From the NCBI GenBank assembly GCA_947490615.1, contig CANLHK010000003.1, forward strand, positions 124,001-188,000: a stretch of 64,000 nucleotides of DNA, given 5' to 3'. Positions 44,526 through 53,429 of the stretch are shown piece after piece; position 1 is the first letter of the stretch, and every line of letters starts with the position of its first letter. Source of the DNA: Planctomycetaceae bacterium (GTDB lineage Bacteria; Planctomycetota; Phycisphaerae; Phycisphaerales; SM1A02). Below the pieces are notes generated by a model. That model was not told the origin of the DNA and did no database searches. It saw nothing but the letters and a program-made list of their open reading frames with translations. Made by a program: the position numbers and the translations under genes.

Positions 44526-45943
44526 TGTTCTCTGTACTCCAAGATCCGCGCAGGAAGCGTGGAACGATCCACCACCGCCGTGATTTCAACCTCCAGCCCA
44601 GTCGCCGCCGAACGGCCACGACTTGTGACTGTAAAGACGTAACTCTGCGTATCAGCCACCGGCGAGAGAGCTGAAAGCGCCTGTGGGGTTATTCGGTTCG
44701 ATCCGAGCAAATCTGAAATCGAGAGAAGCCCAGAAGAGGAAGCACTGCGCAGCGACACGATCGCGTCGGCACTAATCGGATCATCGGGCAGTAGGGCGCG
44801 AAGAACGGCGGGGGGCACCGTGTTGAGGTTGACCTTTCCGACGAGTGGGGCTCCGGCCGTAGTCAAACTCCCCTCTTGGAAGATCCGCCGCAGCTGCTGC
44901 TGATCGAGCGCCTGCACACGGTTGTTGCCACCCGACTGGTTTCCGGCTCCTGCAGAGCTCCGTCCACTTTGCCGTCCCGATGATGGGTTATTAGTCTTGC
45001 TCGAACCTTGCGGGTTGGCGCCTCGCTGCGGTGCATTCGCGCCGCCCGTGCTGAGGGTCTGCAGATCTTGGGTCAGGAGCATTTCGAGCTTGGCGCTCTG
45101 GCTCTTGGCGAATCCAGCAAGAGCGGTCGCTTGCTCGGCGGTGACACCGAAGCGTGACTGCATGTCTTCGGGAGTTCCCTCGCGCAGATCGAGTCGCGGT
45201 TCACCCGTCGCGCCGAGCAGACTTCCAGTGCTTCGTGCGGTGAGGACTCCAGACCAACCTGCATCGAGGAATCCGTCGGCATCGTCGGGTGGTTCACTCG
45301 CGGCGCCATCGTTCTCGTTGGGGTCAAGGCGGCCGTTGAGGTTCTGGTCTTCGCCACGCACATATTTGGGGAACGCGCCCGCGACGAGTTCGAGCTCCTG
45401 CACCGAACGGAAGGGCCCGTTGCGCGGCTCGTAGCCGAGGTCGCGGTTCACATAGAAGTCGTACTCCGCGCCCATCATGCCCGGCGTGTCATCGGTGTCA
45501 CGCCAATCGACGATCGCGTCAGCGACATCCATCGTCATCGCATCAAGCTCAAGAAGCGTCTCCTGCGTGACGGTGTTCACATTGAGTTTCGCGTGCTCAT
45601 CCTGCGGACCTTTGATCTCGACACCATTCTCGACATGGCGGATTTGCCAATCACCAGAGGTCAACTGTCCATCGGCAACCGTCTCGAGGTCGCGGAAGAG
45701 CTGTCGAGCGTTCGTCGCGTCGGGTTCTTCTGTGTGGTACTCAAGCACCGCGATCGTCTCTTCGATTCCCGCGCGCGCGGCCCAGCGTGCTTCGACCTTC
45801 GCGATGGATTCGCGTCCCATCGCCGCTTGCCGAAACGCGAGCACTTGCGCCGCACCAACGACGACCGCCGCAATCGCGATCGACCAGATCACGATGAGGA
45901 TGACAGACCCGCGTCGGGTGGGTGGAAAGGAAGCTCTGCGCAT
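44522..45943 (-). CDS. gspK: GspK-like pseudopilin
   Basis: The ATG at 45943 shares one base with the gspJ stop (TGATG) and gives 473 residues. The helix RRGSVILIVIWSIAIAAVVVG lacks the Glu at +5, as in GspK, and is followed by the GspK domain (KLNVNTVTQETLL, IVDWRDTDDTP). A calcium-type loop lies near DQNLNGRLDPNEND. GspK of other systems also binds calcium and forms the pseudopilus tip with GspI and GspJ. A Gln/Asn/Ser-rich linker lies at about 300-345, and a second helix-hairpin-helix-like part follows. Confidence 0.88.
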   Translation of the reverse strand: MRRASFPPTRRGSVILIVIWSIAIAAVVVGAAQVLAFRQAAMGRESIAKVEARWAARAGIEETIAVLEYHTEEPDATNARQLFRDLETVADGQLTSGDWQIRHVENGVEIKGPQDEHAKLNVNTVTQETLLELDAMTMDVADAIVDWRDTDDTPGMMGAEYDFYVNRDLGYEPRNGPFRSVQELELVAGAFPKYVRGEDQNLNGRLDPNENDGAASEPPDDADGFLDAGWSGVLTARSTGSLLGATGEPRLDLREGTPEDMQSRFGVTAEQATALAGFAKSQSAKLEMLLTQDLQTLSTGGANAPQRGANPQGSSKTNNPSSGRQSGRSSAGAGNQSGGNNRVQALDQQQLRRIFQEGSLTTAGAPLVGKVNLNTVPPAVLRALLPDDPISADAIVSLRSASSSGLLSISDLLGSNRITPQALSALSPVADTQSYVFTVTSRGRSAATGLEVEITAVVDRSTLPARILEYREQ

Positions 45944-47037
45944 CAACGGCCTCGTGCGCTCGACGAGAAACTCCCACGGCCGTTTATGAAGTTGGAGCCA
46001 TTGGTGGAGCCGCGGATTCCCGATGGTCGCGAGCCCGGTGCAGGTCGCGCGCTGCCGCCCGGCCGCCCGCCGCTGAAGCCGCCTGCGCCGCTTCCACCTT
46101 GGAAACCACCAGCGCCAGGGCGTCGCCCGCCCGGTCCGCGATCGCCGCCTGGACCTCTTCCGCCGCCGAGTCCTGCACCGCCGCCACCAATGAGCGTTCC
46201 GTCGCCAGAACCAGCGCCTGGCGGTAGGCCACCAGCACCGAGCGCCGCAGCGTCTTCAGGGGAGAGTTCGCCTTCAGCACCAGCGGCCGCTGGATCAGTC
46301 TCTTCTTCTTCTTCAGGAGGTGGCGGTGGTGGAACGATGCGGTCGATGGGGATCTGTGTGCGCAGCGTGATCAGCGAGTTCATCGGATCGACTGACTCAT
46401 GGCCGCTCGACTCGCCTGTGGCAGTGACGGTGACACGAAGCGCCCACGGAAGACCGAACACATCAGAGTCCCAGTCGGGATACCACGCCTCACCGTCGTA
46501 GGCCTCAACCTCGATGCCGACCACGCCATCGATCGAAGGCACCGCCATGCCGCCGCCTTCGCCGTTTTCATCAGGCACCGCGTCGCGGCGCATCCAAAGG
46601 ACGCTTCCGTCGCGGTCATCGTCGATGCGATACTGCGACTCGTACTCGCCGCCTTCACCGGCGTATTCATCGCGGTGCATCGGGCGGAGACGGTTGTTGA
46701 AGACCAGCACTTCGTCGCGGCTCATCGGCCCGTACTGGGTGTAGGTCGTTCCATCGAGGAGAAGCACGCGGGTATAGAAGAGATCGCTGTCGCGTACGAC
46801 TGAGATGAGGTCGCGGCGGACGGAATCAAGCGCCGCGTTGGCGCGGGTGACGGCTTCAAGTTGCGTGCGCGCCACATCGCGGGTGCGCGAAATGCGCGAC
46901 AGCGCCGTCGACACCGTCACGATGACAATCGCGCTCACGGCGATGGCGACGACGAGCTCGACGATCGTGAATCCGCGGCGCGTGGCGCGCGTGTCACGGT
47001 GCAGGGGGCGTCGTGCCTGAGGAAGCGGATGTTCCAT
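45943..47037 (-). CDS. gspJ: GspJ-like minor pseudopilin with Gly/Pro-rich tail
   Basis: The ATG at 47037 is inside the 3' end of gspI (44-nt overlap) and gives 364 residues. The cleavage motif is RRGFTIVELVVAIAVSA with Glu at +5. The GspJ domain follows (about 40-250). The last 110 residues are an unusual tail with PPPPPPEEEEE, followed by Gly-, Arg- and Pro-rich repeats. This tail is not found in classic GspJ and could bind cell-wall material. It forms the tip with GspI and GspK. Confidence 0.85.
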   Translation of the reverse strand: MEHPLPQARRPLHRDTRATRRGFTIVELVVAIAVSAIVIVTVSTALSRISRTRDVARTQLEAVTRANAALDSVRRDLISVVRDSDLFYTRVLLLDGTTYTQYGPMSRDEVLVFNNRLRPMHRDEYAGEGGEYESQYRIDDDRDGSVLWMRRDAVPDENGEGGGMAVPSIDGVVGIEVEAYDGEAWYPDWDSDVFGLPWALRVTVTATGESSGHESVDPMNSLITLRTQIPIDRIVPPPPPPEEEEETDPAAAGAEGELSPEDAAALGAGGLPPGAGSGDGTLIGGGGAGLGGGRGPGGDRGPGGRRPGAGGFQGGSGAGGFSGGRPGGSARPAPGSRPSGIRGSTNGSNFINGRGSFSSSARGR

Positions 47038-47530
47038 CACGTGCTTGTTGCTTCTGTGCATGTCGAGCCTCGCGGTCAATGGGTTCTGCTGGCATTCGGA
47101 TCGGATCGGTCTCTTCGCCACGCTTCTCCGCCAAACTCGTCTCGACGGAGTAGTCGCGCCCGCGGTCGTGGGTGACCCGCGCGACGACGCGCGCAGGAAC
47201 CCCAGAGCCGCCTGGTTCAATGGTGAGCATGAACTCAAAGTCCTCGTAAGGCGAGCCAGGTTCGAATCGGCCGCTCAGAGGATGGAGTTTTTCGTAGTCC
47301 GCGGGGCCTTCGGTCAGCACGCTTGACAGCAATTCGTCGAGTGCTGCCGCGGCGCGAACATCGATTTCGCCTCGACGCTGCATGGACATCGCCTGTCCAC
47401 CCACCGAGAGCACCGTGATCATGCCGATCGAAAGGAGCACTCCGCCAACAACCGCATCCATGAGGGCAAAGCCGCGGCGCGCGTGGCGGCGGTTGTCTGC
47501 TCGCAGGAGGGTGGTGGATGTGGTGCGCAT
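46994..47530 (-). CDS. gspI: GspI-like minor pseudopilin with Asp at +5
   Basis: The 178-residue protein has the prepilin motif RRGFALMDAVVGGVLL. The conserved Glu at +5 is Asp25, the only clear change among the E5-bearing pseudopilins in this operon. A short beta domain follows (YEDFEFMLTIEPGG), and the C-terminus is rich in Glu, Arg and Ala. Its 3' end overlaps the gspJ start by 44 nt, and it follows gspH by 17 nt. The gene order G-H-I-J-K agrees with the assignment. Confidence 0.82.
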   Translation of the reverse strand: MRTTSTTLLRADNRRHARRGFALMDAVVGGVLLSIGMITVLSVGGQAMSMQRRGEIDVRAAAALDELLSSVLTEGPADYEKLHPLSGRFEPGSPYEDFEFMLTIEPGGSGVPARVVARVTHDRGRDYSVETSLAEKRGEETDPIRMPAEPIDREARHAQKQQARDGTSASSGTTPPAP

Positions 47531-47547
47531 CAGGTTCGTATGGGTGT

Positions 47548-48144
47548 CTACCAGCGGTCGAGGGCGCGGCCTTCGTTGTCGAGATCGACGGGCATGCGAA
47601 TCGCGGTATCGGCGCGGTCCACGCGCACAGGAACGCTTGAGTAGCTGTCGAGCATGAGCGTGCCCGAGGCCGCCCTTCCCTTGAGCGACACGGCAATGCG
47701 TGGCCGACTGCCGTCAGGGTTCGAGGTGATGGTCCAAGTCTCTTCGCGAATCTCGATGTCGTCGCTCGCGGCGCCGTCGACGGTCATGAACTCGGGTAAC
47801 TCGACAGCGGAGCTCAATCGATCCTGTTGCCACACGCGCAAGCCCTCAGGGTCTTGCGGATTGAGATCAAGGATCCACAGCGTGAGCTCGCGCGCGGATT
47901 GATCGAAGTGCAGGCCGATCTGCTGAGTGCCCACCGCGTTGCGGAACGCGTACATGCGCAACAAGTCTTCGACTTCAACGATGGCCTTCTCTTCGCGCTG
48001 GCGTTCCACCGCAAGGAATTGCGGCATCGCCAGTCCGCCGATGATCACGAGCATGATGCACACGATGATCACCTCAAGCAGCGAGAAGCCGCGCGAGATG
48101 ACGCGCGGCTTTCGAAGAAGTGGTTGGATCGATGGAGTGCGCAC
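47548..48144 (-). CDS. gspH: GspH-like minor pseudopilin
   Basis: The 198-residue protein starts at GTG and has the prepilin motif SRGFSLLEVIIVCIMLV with Glu at +5. The rest is a beta-rich domain. Position between gspG (8-nt gap) and gspI supports GspH. The N-terminal leader before the cleavage site is about 19 residues long, typical for these subunits. Direct family similarity is weak, as usual for GspH. Confidence 0.78.
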   Translation of the reverse strand: MRTPSIQPLLRKPRVISRGFSLLEVIIVCIMLVIIGGLAMPQFLAVERQREEKAIVEVEDLLRMYAFRNAVGTQQIGLHFDQSARELTLWILDLNPQDPEGLRVWQQDRLSSAVELPEFMTVDGAASDDIEIREETWTITSNPDGSRPRIAVSLKGRAASGTLMLDSYSSVPVRVDRADTAIRMPVDLDNEGRALDRW

Positions 48145-48152
48145 GAGGTGAA

Positions 48153-48590
48153 CTACTCAGTCTTCTTGGGTGCCTTGCCGTGGGTGATGTCGCCGTTTTC
48201 GCCTTCGCCGCCAGGCGTCCCGTCTTTTCCGTAGCTCACGATGTCAAAGTCGCGGCCGTTGGTGCCCTCGAGGATCGCGTACTTGTTGCCCCACGGATCG
48301 AGGAGGTCATCCTCGGACTCGAGGTACTCAGGCACGAGGTTCGACAGTTCGAAGTCGGTGCCGAGGCTGGTCTCGTGCTTGTTCGTGAGGAAGATCTTCA
48401 CCTGCGCCGCGATCGCGTTGGCCTCGGTGCGTGCTTGATCCTGCTTCGCGCCCGAGAGACGCTTGAGCAGTTGCGGCGCGATCAAACCAGCAAAGATTGC
48501 GATGATGGTCACCGCGACGATGACTTCGATCAAGCTGAAGCCGCGGCGCAGTCGGCGTTGGGTGGACTTTCGTGGCTGCGTTGAGTGCAT
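48153..48590 (-). CDS. gspG: major pseudopilin GspG
   Basis: This is the main subunit of the pseudopilus. The ATG at 48590 has GGAG upstream and gives 145 residues. The motif RRGFSLIEVIVAVTIIAIF has Glu at +5 and continues with FAGLIAPQLLKRLSGAKQDQARTEANAIA, typical of GspG. The C-terminal part YLESEDDLLDPWGNKYAIL has the calcium-site residues of GspG (DPWGNxY). The final tail is Lys/Glu-rich. It sits 37 nt after gspF. Confidence 0.94.
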   Translation of the reverse strand: MHSTQPRKSTQRRLRRGFSLIEVIVAVTIIAIFAGLIAPQLLKRLSGAKQDQARTEANAIAAQVKIFLTNKHETSLGTDFELSNLVPEYLESEDDLLDPWGNKYAILEGTNGRDFDIVSYGKDGTPGGEGENGDITHGKAPKKTE

Positions 48591-48627
48591 GGTGTTCTCC
48601 AAGAGTATGAGGGCTGCTCGAGTGCGC

Positions 48628-49845
48628 TTAGGCGCCTGCAGCCTGCTGAAGTTTGATGATCGGGAGCAAGATCGCCGCGAGGACGAAGCTCGCGACAAGC
48701 GCCATGACTACCAGCAGAATGGTGGGCAGGATGCGCGTAAAGAGTTTGAGCGAGTTGTTGACTTGCCGATCGAACGACCCTGCGGCGTGGAGCAGCATCT
48801 GCTCGAGGCGTCCTGAGCGCTCGCCGATATTCACGATCTGCACGAGAAGCGGAGGGAAGTGCCCAGAGCGCTCGAGCGGATCGGCGAGGGACTGGCCTGT
48901 CGAGACCTTGTCCGACACTTGGTCAATCGCCTGCATGAGCGCTTGGTTCCCGAGCGTGTCGCGCACGATGCGCAGCGCGCTGAGGATGGGAATGCCCGCA
49001 GAAACCAGCGTGCCGAGCGTGCGGGTGAAGCGCGCCACGGCGATGTCTCGCACGAGACGACCAACGACAGGGAGTCCAAGCAGCGCGGTATCGAAGCGAA
49101 GTCGATTCGCTGGCTTGGCGACCCAGTTGCGGCAGGAAACACCAGCGAGCAGCATGGCCGCGATGATCACCAACCACCAGCTGCTCACGAAATCGGAGAT
49201 ACCCATCAGGATCTGCGTTGGCAGCGGAAGTTCGAGATTGGCCTGCAGGATCGGCTTCATCACGCGGGGAAGCACGAAGGCAATGAGCACGACGACGCTC
49301 GCCGAAATCAGGATTGCGATCATCAACGGGTAGACGATCGCGCCCACGACTTCGCGGCGCAACTCCACCGATCGCTCGAGCAGATCGCCGAGTTGGTGGA
49401 GGATCTCTGCGGTGCGTCCCGAGGCATCGGCTGCGCGCAGCATGCCCGTGGTCATGTCATCAAAGGGCGGACCGTACTCTTTGGCTGCGGTGTGAAAGGG
49501 AACGCCTGCTTCGACGCGCTCGATGATGAAATCGAGAATGACGCGCATGTTCTTGCTCGCTGCTTGACGACGAACGGTGCGCAACGCCTGCATGAGCGGG
49601 AGTCCCGCTTCGAGCGCCGTCGCGAGTTCGCGCACAAGATCGGCCAGTTCAGAACGCGGGACCGACGGGCGCGCTGCGGCGCGGGCAGCGTCGCTTGCGT
49701 GTTCCACATCGTTGGTGGCGAGGTCGACTGGCGTCTCACCCTTGGCCGCGATCATGCGCATGGCCGACGCGCGGTCGGGTGCGACGAGCGTGCCGTTGTG
49801 AACGGCGCCGTCGGCAGTAAGGGCTTGGTAGCGAAACGAAGGCAT
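48628..49845 (-). CDS. gspF: GspF inner membrane platform protein
   Basis: The 405-residue protein has two T2SSF domains, with motifs ELADLVRELATALEAGLPLMQALR and ARFTRTLGTLVSAGIPILSALRIV. Three membrane segments lie near residues 165-190, 215-240 and 375-400. It follows gspE by 9 nt. It is a paralogue of the PilC-like protein at 28.5 kb but belongs to the secretion operon. Confidence 0.93.
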   Translation of the reverse strand: MPSFRYQALTADGAVHNGTLVAPDRASAMRMIAAKGETPVDLATNDVEHASDAARAAARPSVPRSELADLVRELATALEAGLPLMQALRTVRRQAASKNMRVILDFIIERVEAGVPFHTAAKEYGPPFDDMTTGMLRAADASGRTAEILHQLGDLLERSVELRREVVGAIVYPLMIAILISASVVVLIAFVLPRVMKPILQANLELPLPTQILMGISDFVSSWWLVIIAAMLLAGVSCRNWVAKPANRLRFDTALLGLPVVGRLVRDIAVARFTRTLGTLVSAGIPILSALRIVRDTLGNQALMQAIDQVSDKVSTGQSLADPLERSGHFPPLLVQIVNIGERSGRLEQMLLHAAGSFDRQVNNSLKLFTRILPTILLVVMALVASFVLAAILLPIIKLQQAAGA

Positions 49846-49854
49846 GATTCGAGA

Positions 49855-51597
49855 TCAACTCGTCGAGGCAGCGTTGCCGCTGGCTTTCTGTGCGGCGCGC
49901 TCGCTGGCGCGTTCGCGTGCCTTGAGTTCACTCGAGAAGTCCTCGACATCCTGCGTGGCGCGGAGAACTTCTTCCACGGTGGTGATCCCTTGCTCAACCT
50001 TGCGCATGCCATCTTCGCGCATGGTGATGAAGTCAGGATCGAGGAGTGACTTGAGCTCGTGCACGGGTCGGTTCTGCGCGATCGCAGCGCGCAAGGCCGA
50101 GGTGACTCGGACGATTTCAAAGAAGCCAAGTCGCCCGCGGAAGCCGCTGTTGTTGCACTTTTCGCAGCCGCGTCCCTGCATCTGCGTGCCACCAAGGCGC
50201 GCGCGCTCTTCAGGATTCAGACGATTCTGCGTATCTTCGCTGATCGGACGACGCGACTTGCAGACTTCGCAGAGTCGACGACCAAGGCGCTGAGCGATCA
50301 GTCCTTCGAGGACGCTCGCAGCGAGATACGGTTCGGCACCCATGTCCACGAGTCGGCCGACCGACGAGATGGCGTCGTTGGTGTGGAGCGTCGAGAAGAT
50401 GAGGTGGCCGGTGAGCGCGGAGCGAATCGCGATGTCGACCGTTTCGGTATCGCGGACTTCGCCGACGAAGACGATGTCGGGATCCTGACGAAGGATGGCG
50501 CGCAAGCCTGTGGCGAAACTCAGTCCGCGCTTCGCGTTGACGGGGATCTGGTTGATGCCGTTGAGTTCGTACTCAACAGGATCCTCAATCGTGATGATCT
50601 TCTTGCGTGGGTCGTAGAGCTTGGAGAGTGCCGCGTAGAGGGTCGTGGTCTTGCCCGAGCCCGTGGGACCCGTGACGAGCACAAGACCGTGCGGCTTTTC
50701 GATCATGCGATCGACGACCGCGCGGTGCGACTCGCTCATGCCGAGGCTCTTGAGATCGAGCGGCAGCGAGCTCTTGTCGAGGATACGCATCACCACCGAC
50801 TCGCCGTAAAGCGTCGGCACGGTCGAGACGCGGATGTCAACCTTGCGTCCTTCAAAGCGGAGCGTGATGTGGCCGTCCTGTGGCACATACCGCTCCGCGA
50901 TGTTCATGCCCGCCATGATCTTGATGCGGCCGATGAGCGCGGCCTGCAGGTGCTTGGGCGGTTGCGGCTGCGAGACCAGCACGCCGTCCACGCGGTACTT
51001 CACACGCAGTTCGCTCTCGAAGGGCTCGATGTGCACGTCGCTGGTTCGACCTTGGATCGCCTCGAGCAGAATGAGATTCACCAGGTTGATCAGCGTCGGC
51101 TGCTCAGCCATGCGGTGCACATCGTCGGCCTCGATAGCGTCGAGGTTGTGCTCGTTGTCAGGACTCGCGGCGAGACCGCCATCGGTGGCGAGCGTCTCGG
51201 CCATGCGCGCGGCAGTCGTGCCGTATCGATCGCGCATGAGCTCGCGGAACGCGGGAGCGTCGAGTCCAATGCGGCGGACGCTGCGCGCCGTGACAGCGCC
51301 AATCTCGTCTACCGCGGCGGTGTCGAGTGGATCGAGCATCGCCACGAGCAATCGGCCGCCGTCAAAGCTCACGGGAACTGCGCCAAGTCGCACGGCGATT
51401 TCTGGCGCGAGAAGCTCCGCTGCAGCTGGGTCGGATGCCGGCGCCTTGTCGAGCCACTCGATGCCGAGCATGGTGCAGCGTTCGCGAACACCCGCATCCT
51501 GAGACATCGGTGTCGCCGCGGCACGCGCGTCCTTGACGGGCGCGGAGATCTCGGTGACGGTCGTCGCTACGGGCATGCCGTTGTTTCCAATCTGCAC
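49855..51597 (-). CDS. gspE: type II secretion ATPase GspE
   Basis: This is the ATPase that drives pseudopilus assembly. The GTG at 51597 gives 580 residues; an ATG seven codons later is possible. An MshEN-type N-domain lies at about 60-150. Walker A is VTGPTGSGKTTTLY, and the Asp and His boxes are ITIEDPVEYE and FSTLHTND. The zinc-binding tetracysteine motif is present (CEVCKSR and later GCEKCNNSGF), which is typical for GspE/PilB and absent from PilT. It is the first machine gene of the operon. Confidence 0.96.
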   Translation of the reverse strand: MQIGNNGMPVATTVTEISAPVKDARAAATPMSQDAGVRERCTMLGIEWLDKAPASDPAAAELLAPEIAVRLGAVPVSFDGGRLLVAMLDPLDTAAVDEIGAVTARSVRRIGLDAPAFRELMRDRYGTTAARMAETLATDGGLAASPDNEHNLDAIEADDVHRMAEQPTLINLVNLILLEAIQGRTSDVHIEPFESELRVKYRVDGVLVSQPQPPKHLQAALIGRIKIMAGMNIAERYVPQDGHITLRFEGRKVDIRVSTVPTLYGESVVMRILDKSSLPLDLKSLGMSESHRAVVDRMIEKPHGLVLVTGPTGSGKTTTLYAALSKLYDPRKKIITIEDPVEYELNGINQIPVNAKRGLSFATGLRAILRQDPDIVFVGEVRDTETVDIAIRSALTGHLIFSTLHTNDAISSVGRLVDMGAEPYLAASVLEGLIAQRLGRRLCEVCKSRRPISEDTQNRLNPEERARLGGTQMQGRGCEKCNNSGFRGRLGFFEIVRVTSALRAAIAQNRPVHELKSLLDPDFITMREDGMRKVEQGITTVEEVLRATQDVEDFSSELKARERASERAAQKASGNAASTS

Positions 51598-51658
51598 ACG
51601 GAGTCCTATTCGCGTTGAAGGGAGCTGTCGACTTCTGCGGTTCGTTGTCTCTCAACGC

Positions 51659-53053
51659 TCAATCAATGGGCTTGTTGCTCTTCGGTGGTTTTCCGACAGC
51701 ACTCTTGGTCTGGTTGAGCTTTGTCGAGTCGGGCTGCCGTGGCGACTTGGCGGGATCTCCCACGCTGTCGATCGCTCCAGAGTTTGGCGCGCGCTTCTCA
51801 CCGCCGCCGCTGCCGAGGTGCACAGCGTCGTTGTACTTTTGTCCGTTGCCTAGATCAGCGCCGGGCTTGCCGAAACCAGGCACGAGTTCCTTCTGCTCGT
51901 CGTTGAGAATGTCGGCGATCAGCGCGCGGTAGCGCGTGTAGAGCTCGCCGCGCTCGCCCTTGATGGCGTCCATCTCGGGAGCCTCGGTCATCGTTGCCGT
52001 TCCGCCAGCCATCTTTTGCTCAAGCGCGCTGGCGCGTCGACGCGGCTCGTTGGGTTCGGTGGTGCGGATCACATCCGCGTAGCGACTCTGGAGCGCGCCA
52101 TGATCGGTGTCGAATCGTGCGCGCAACTCAGCGAGCTTGGTCTTCTGCTCGGGGGTCAAGTCAGGCAGGGCGTTCGCGGCTTCGAACAGCGGAGTGACTG
52201 GATCGGGGCCGTAGACCTGAGGGAAGGCGCGACGCAACGCGCGCTTCTCAAATCCTGGACCGTACTCAGCGCCGAGTGCGTCGCGGATCGCCAAGAGCGA
52301 CGCGTCCTGCACGGCGCGGACGGCGACACGAGTGCGCATGGTGCGCTCGGAGATCGTGAGCAGTTTCTTTGGGTCATTCGGCACCATCGCGGCAAGTTGC
52401 GCGCCGATGGCGGCCTCAAGCTCGGCCTCACGCGCTTCGAGGGCGGCATCGAGCTTGATTTCGTACTCCTCGATCGCGGGTCGGGCGTTTTCGGCGACAA
52501 GCGGCGAAGCATCGGTCTCGCGGGCGATCATCACGAGGTTCAGTGACTCGCCCGAGAGCTCGCCATTGGGCAGGGCCTTCTCGCGGCGGAGCGCGCGCTC
52601 AAGGCGAGGCCAGGATTCGGCCTGCACATCGCTGAGCTGGCTCTTGACGCTCTCAAGGAAGTCTGCGCGGAGTGCCTTCTTTTCGGCGCCCCAGGTGATG
52701 AGCGGCTTCGTGATGAGCTCGACGATCTTGTTCGGATCGGTGTTGGCGGCTACATCCTTCAGCTGCCCCATGCTCGAGCGCACGCCGTCGGCGGCCGTCG
52801 CGAAGTTGGTGCCGTAGTCCTCAAGGAGAGCCTCAAGGATCGGGCGCTGCCACTCCTCAAGACCGAGCGAGTCGACGAAGACGGGCAGGTCGCGAGGAAG
52901 GAAGTCTGGGATGAACATCGCAGCCATGCCGCCGCGCGAATTCTGGGCAGACGCGGCGGGGGCGGAGACGAGCGCGAGCCCTACAGCGACCACGGCGGCA
53001 GCTACGGGGGCGCGGAGTACGGCGAGGGCACGGGCGGCGGTAACGCGGATCAC
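51659..53053 (-). CDS. secreted helical protein with LTxEQ-type motifs
   Basis: A GTG at 53053 has AGGAG upstream (spacing 6) and gives 464 residues. A signal peptide (about 1-36, cleavage near ASA-Q) precedes a long charged helical body. DLTPEQKTKLAELRARFD and LNDEQKEL segments recall the LTxxQ/CpxP-type proteins common in planctomycetes. It lies 61 nt upstream of gspE and may be co-transcribed with the operon. Periplasmic location is likely; the function is unknown. Confidence 0.65.
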   Translation of the reverse strand: MIRVTAARALAVLRAPVAAAVVAVGLALVSAPAASAQNSRGGMAAMFIPDFLPRDLPVFVDSLGLEEWQRPILEALLEDYGTNFATAADGVRSSMGQLKDVAANTDPNKIVELITKPLITWGAEKKALRADFLESVKSQLSDVQAESWPRLERALRREKALPNGELSGESLNLVMIARETDASPLVAENARPAIEEYEIKLDAALEAREAELEAAIGAQLAAMVPNDPKKLLTISERTMRTRVAVRAVQDASLLAIRDALGAEYGPGFEKRALRRAFPQVYGPDPVTPLFEAANALPDLTPEQKTKLAELRARFDTDHGALQSRYADVIRTTEPNEPRRRASALEQKMAGGTATMTEAPEMDAIKGERGELYTRYRALIADILNDEQKELVPGFGKPGADLGNGQKYNDAVHLGSGGGEKRAPNSGAIDSVGDPAKSPRQPDSTKLNQTKSAVGKPPKSNKPID

Positions 53054-53222
53054 AGTCGTCTCCTAGGCGGTTCGATGCAGGGGCGATTCGGGCGGTTCCG
53101 CACACAGCCAGTGCGCGGCGGCGAAGGGTGCCATTGTTCCACATCTCCGCGGACTCGTTGCCCATTCCGATAGGGGGTTGGTGAAGTCGCGGTGATTCTC
53201 AAACTCGGTGTTGGCACGAGGT
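53054..53222. other. intergenic leader of the secreted helical protein gene
   Basis: These 169 bases lie between the small ORF at 53223 and the GTG start at 53053. They contain the ribosome-binding site AGGAG (53060-53064 on the minus strand). No hairpin with a T-tract and no coding frame with a good start are seen. Confidence 0.4.
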
Positions 53223-53390
53223 TCACGGCTCGGAGGTGCGGGGACGGGAGTTGGCAGTGATCCAACGAACGAACTCGCGCAGCCGATGCGCGAAGTCTTG
53301 CAGGCGAGTGAAGATCGGCCGTTCGTCGGCGCGGCTGCACAACCACTTCACGAACGCGCCGTCGCAGGCGAGAGTCGTACGCGGAGGCAT
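53223..53390 (-). CDS. small ORF, 55 residues, unknown
   Basis: An ATG at 53390 opens a 55-residue frame with a Trp/Phe/Arg-containing sequence (for example FVKWLCSRADERPIF and RLREFVRWITANSR) that ends at a TGA. It lies 39 nt downstream of the CoA-transferase gene on the same strand, and its codons have the local GC preference. There is no clear Shine-Dalgarno sequence. It is a plausible short gene but could be chance. It is the only coding-like frame in the gap between the CoA-transferase and the secreted protein. Confidence 0.3.
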   Translation of the reverse strand: MPPRTTLACDGAFVKWLCSRADERPIFTRLQDFAHRLREFVRWITANSRPRTSEP

Positions 53391-53429
53391 GAATCTCGGC
53401 CAATAACCAGACCGCGGAGCGCGCTGCGC

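Noticed and set aside
45980-46330. Repeat array resembling CRISPR in the gspJ tail
   Set aside because: The repeats are short Gly/Pro/Arg codon repeats inside a coding frame, with no constant repeat or spacer lengths.
47255-47275. tRNA T-loop-like sequence (GGTTCGAATC)
   Set aside because: It lies inside gspI, and no acceptor or anticodon stem can be drawn around it.
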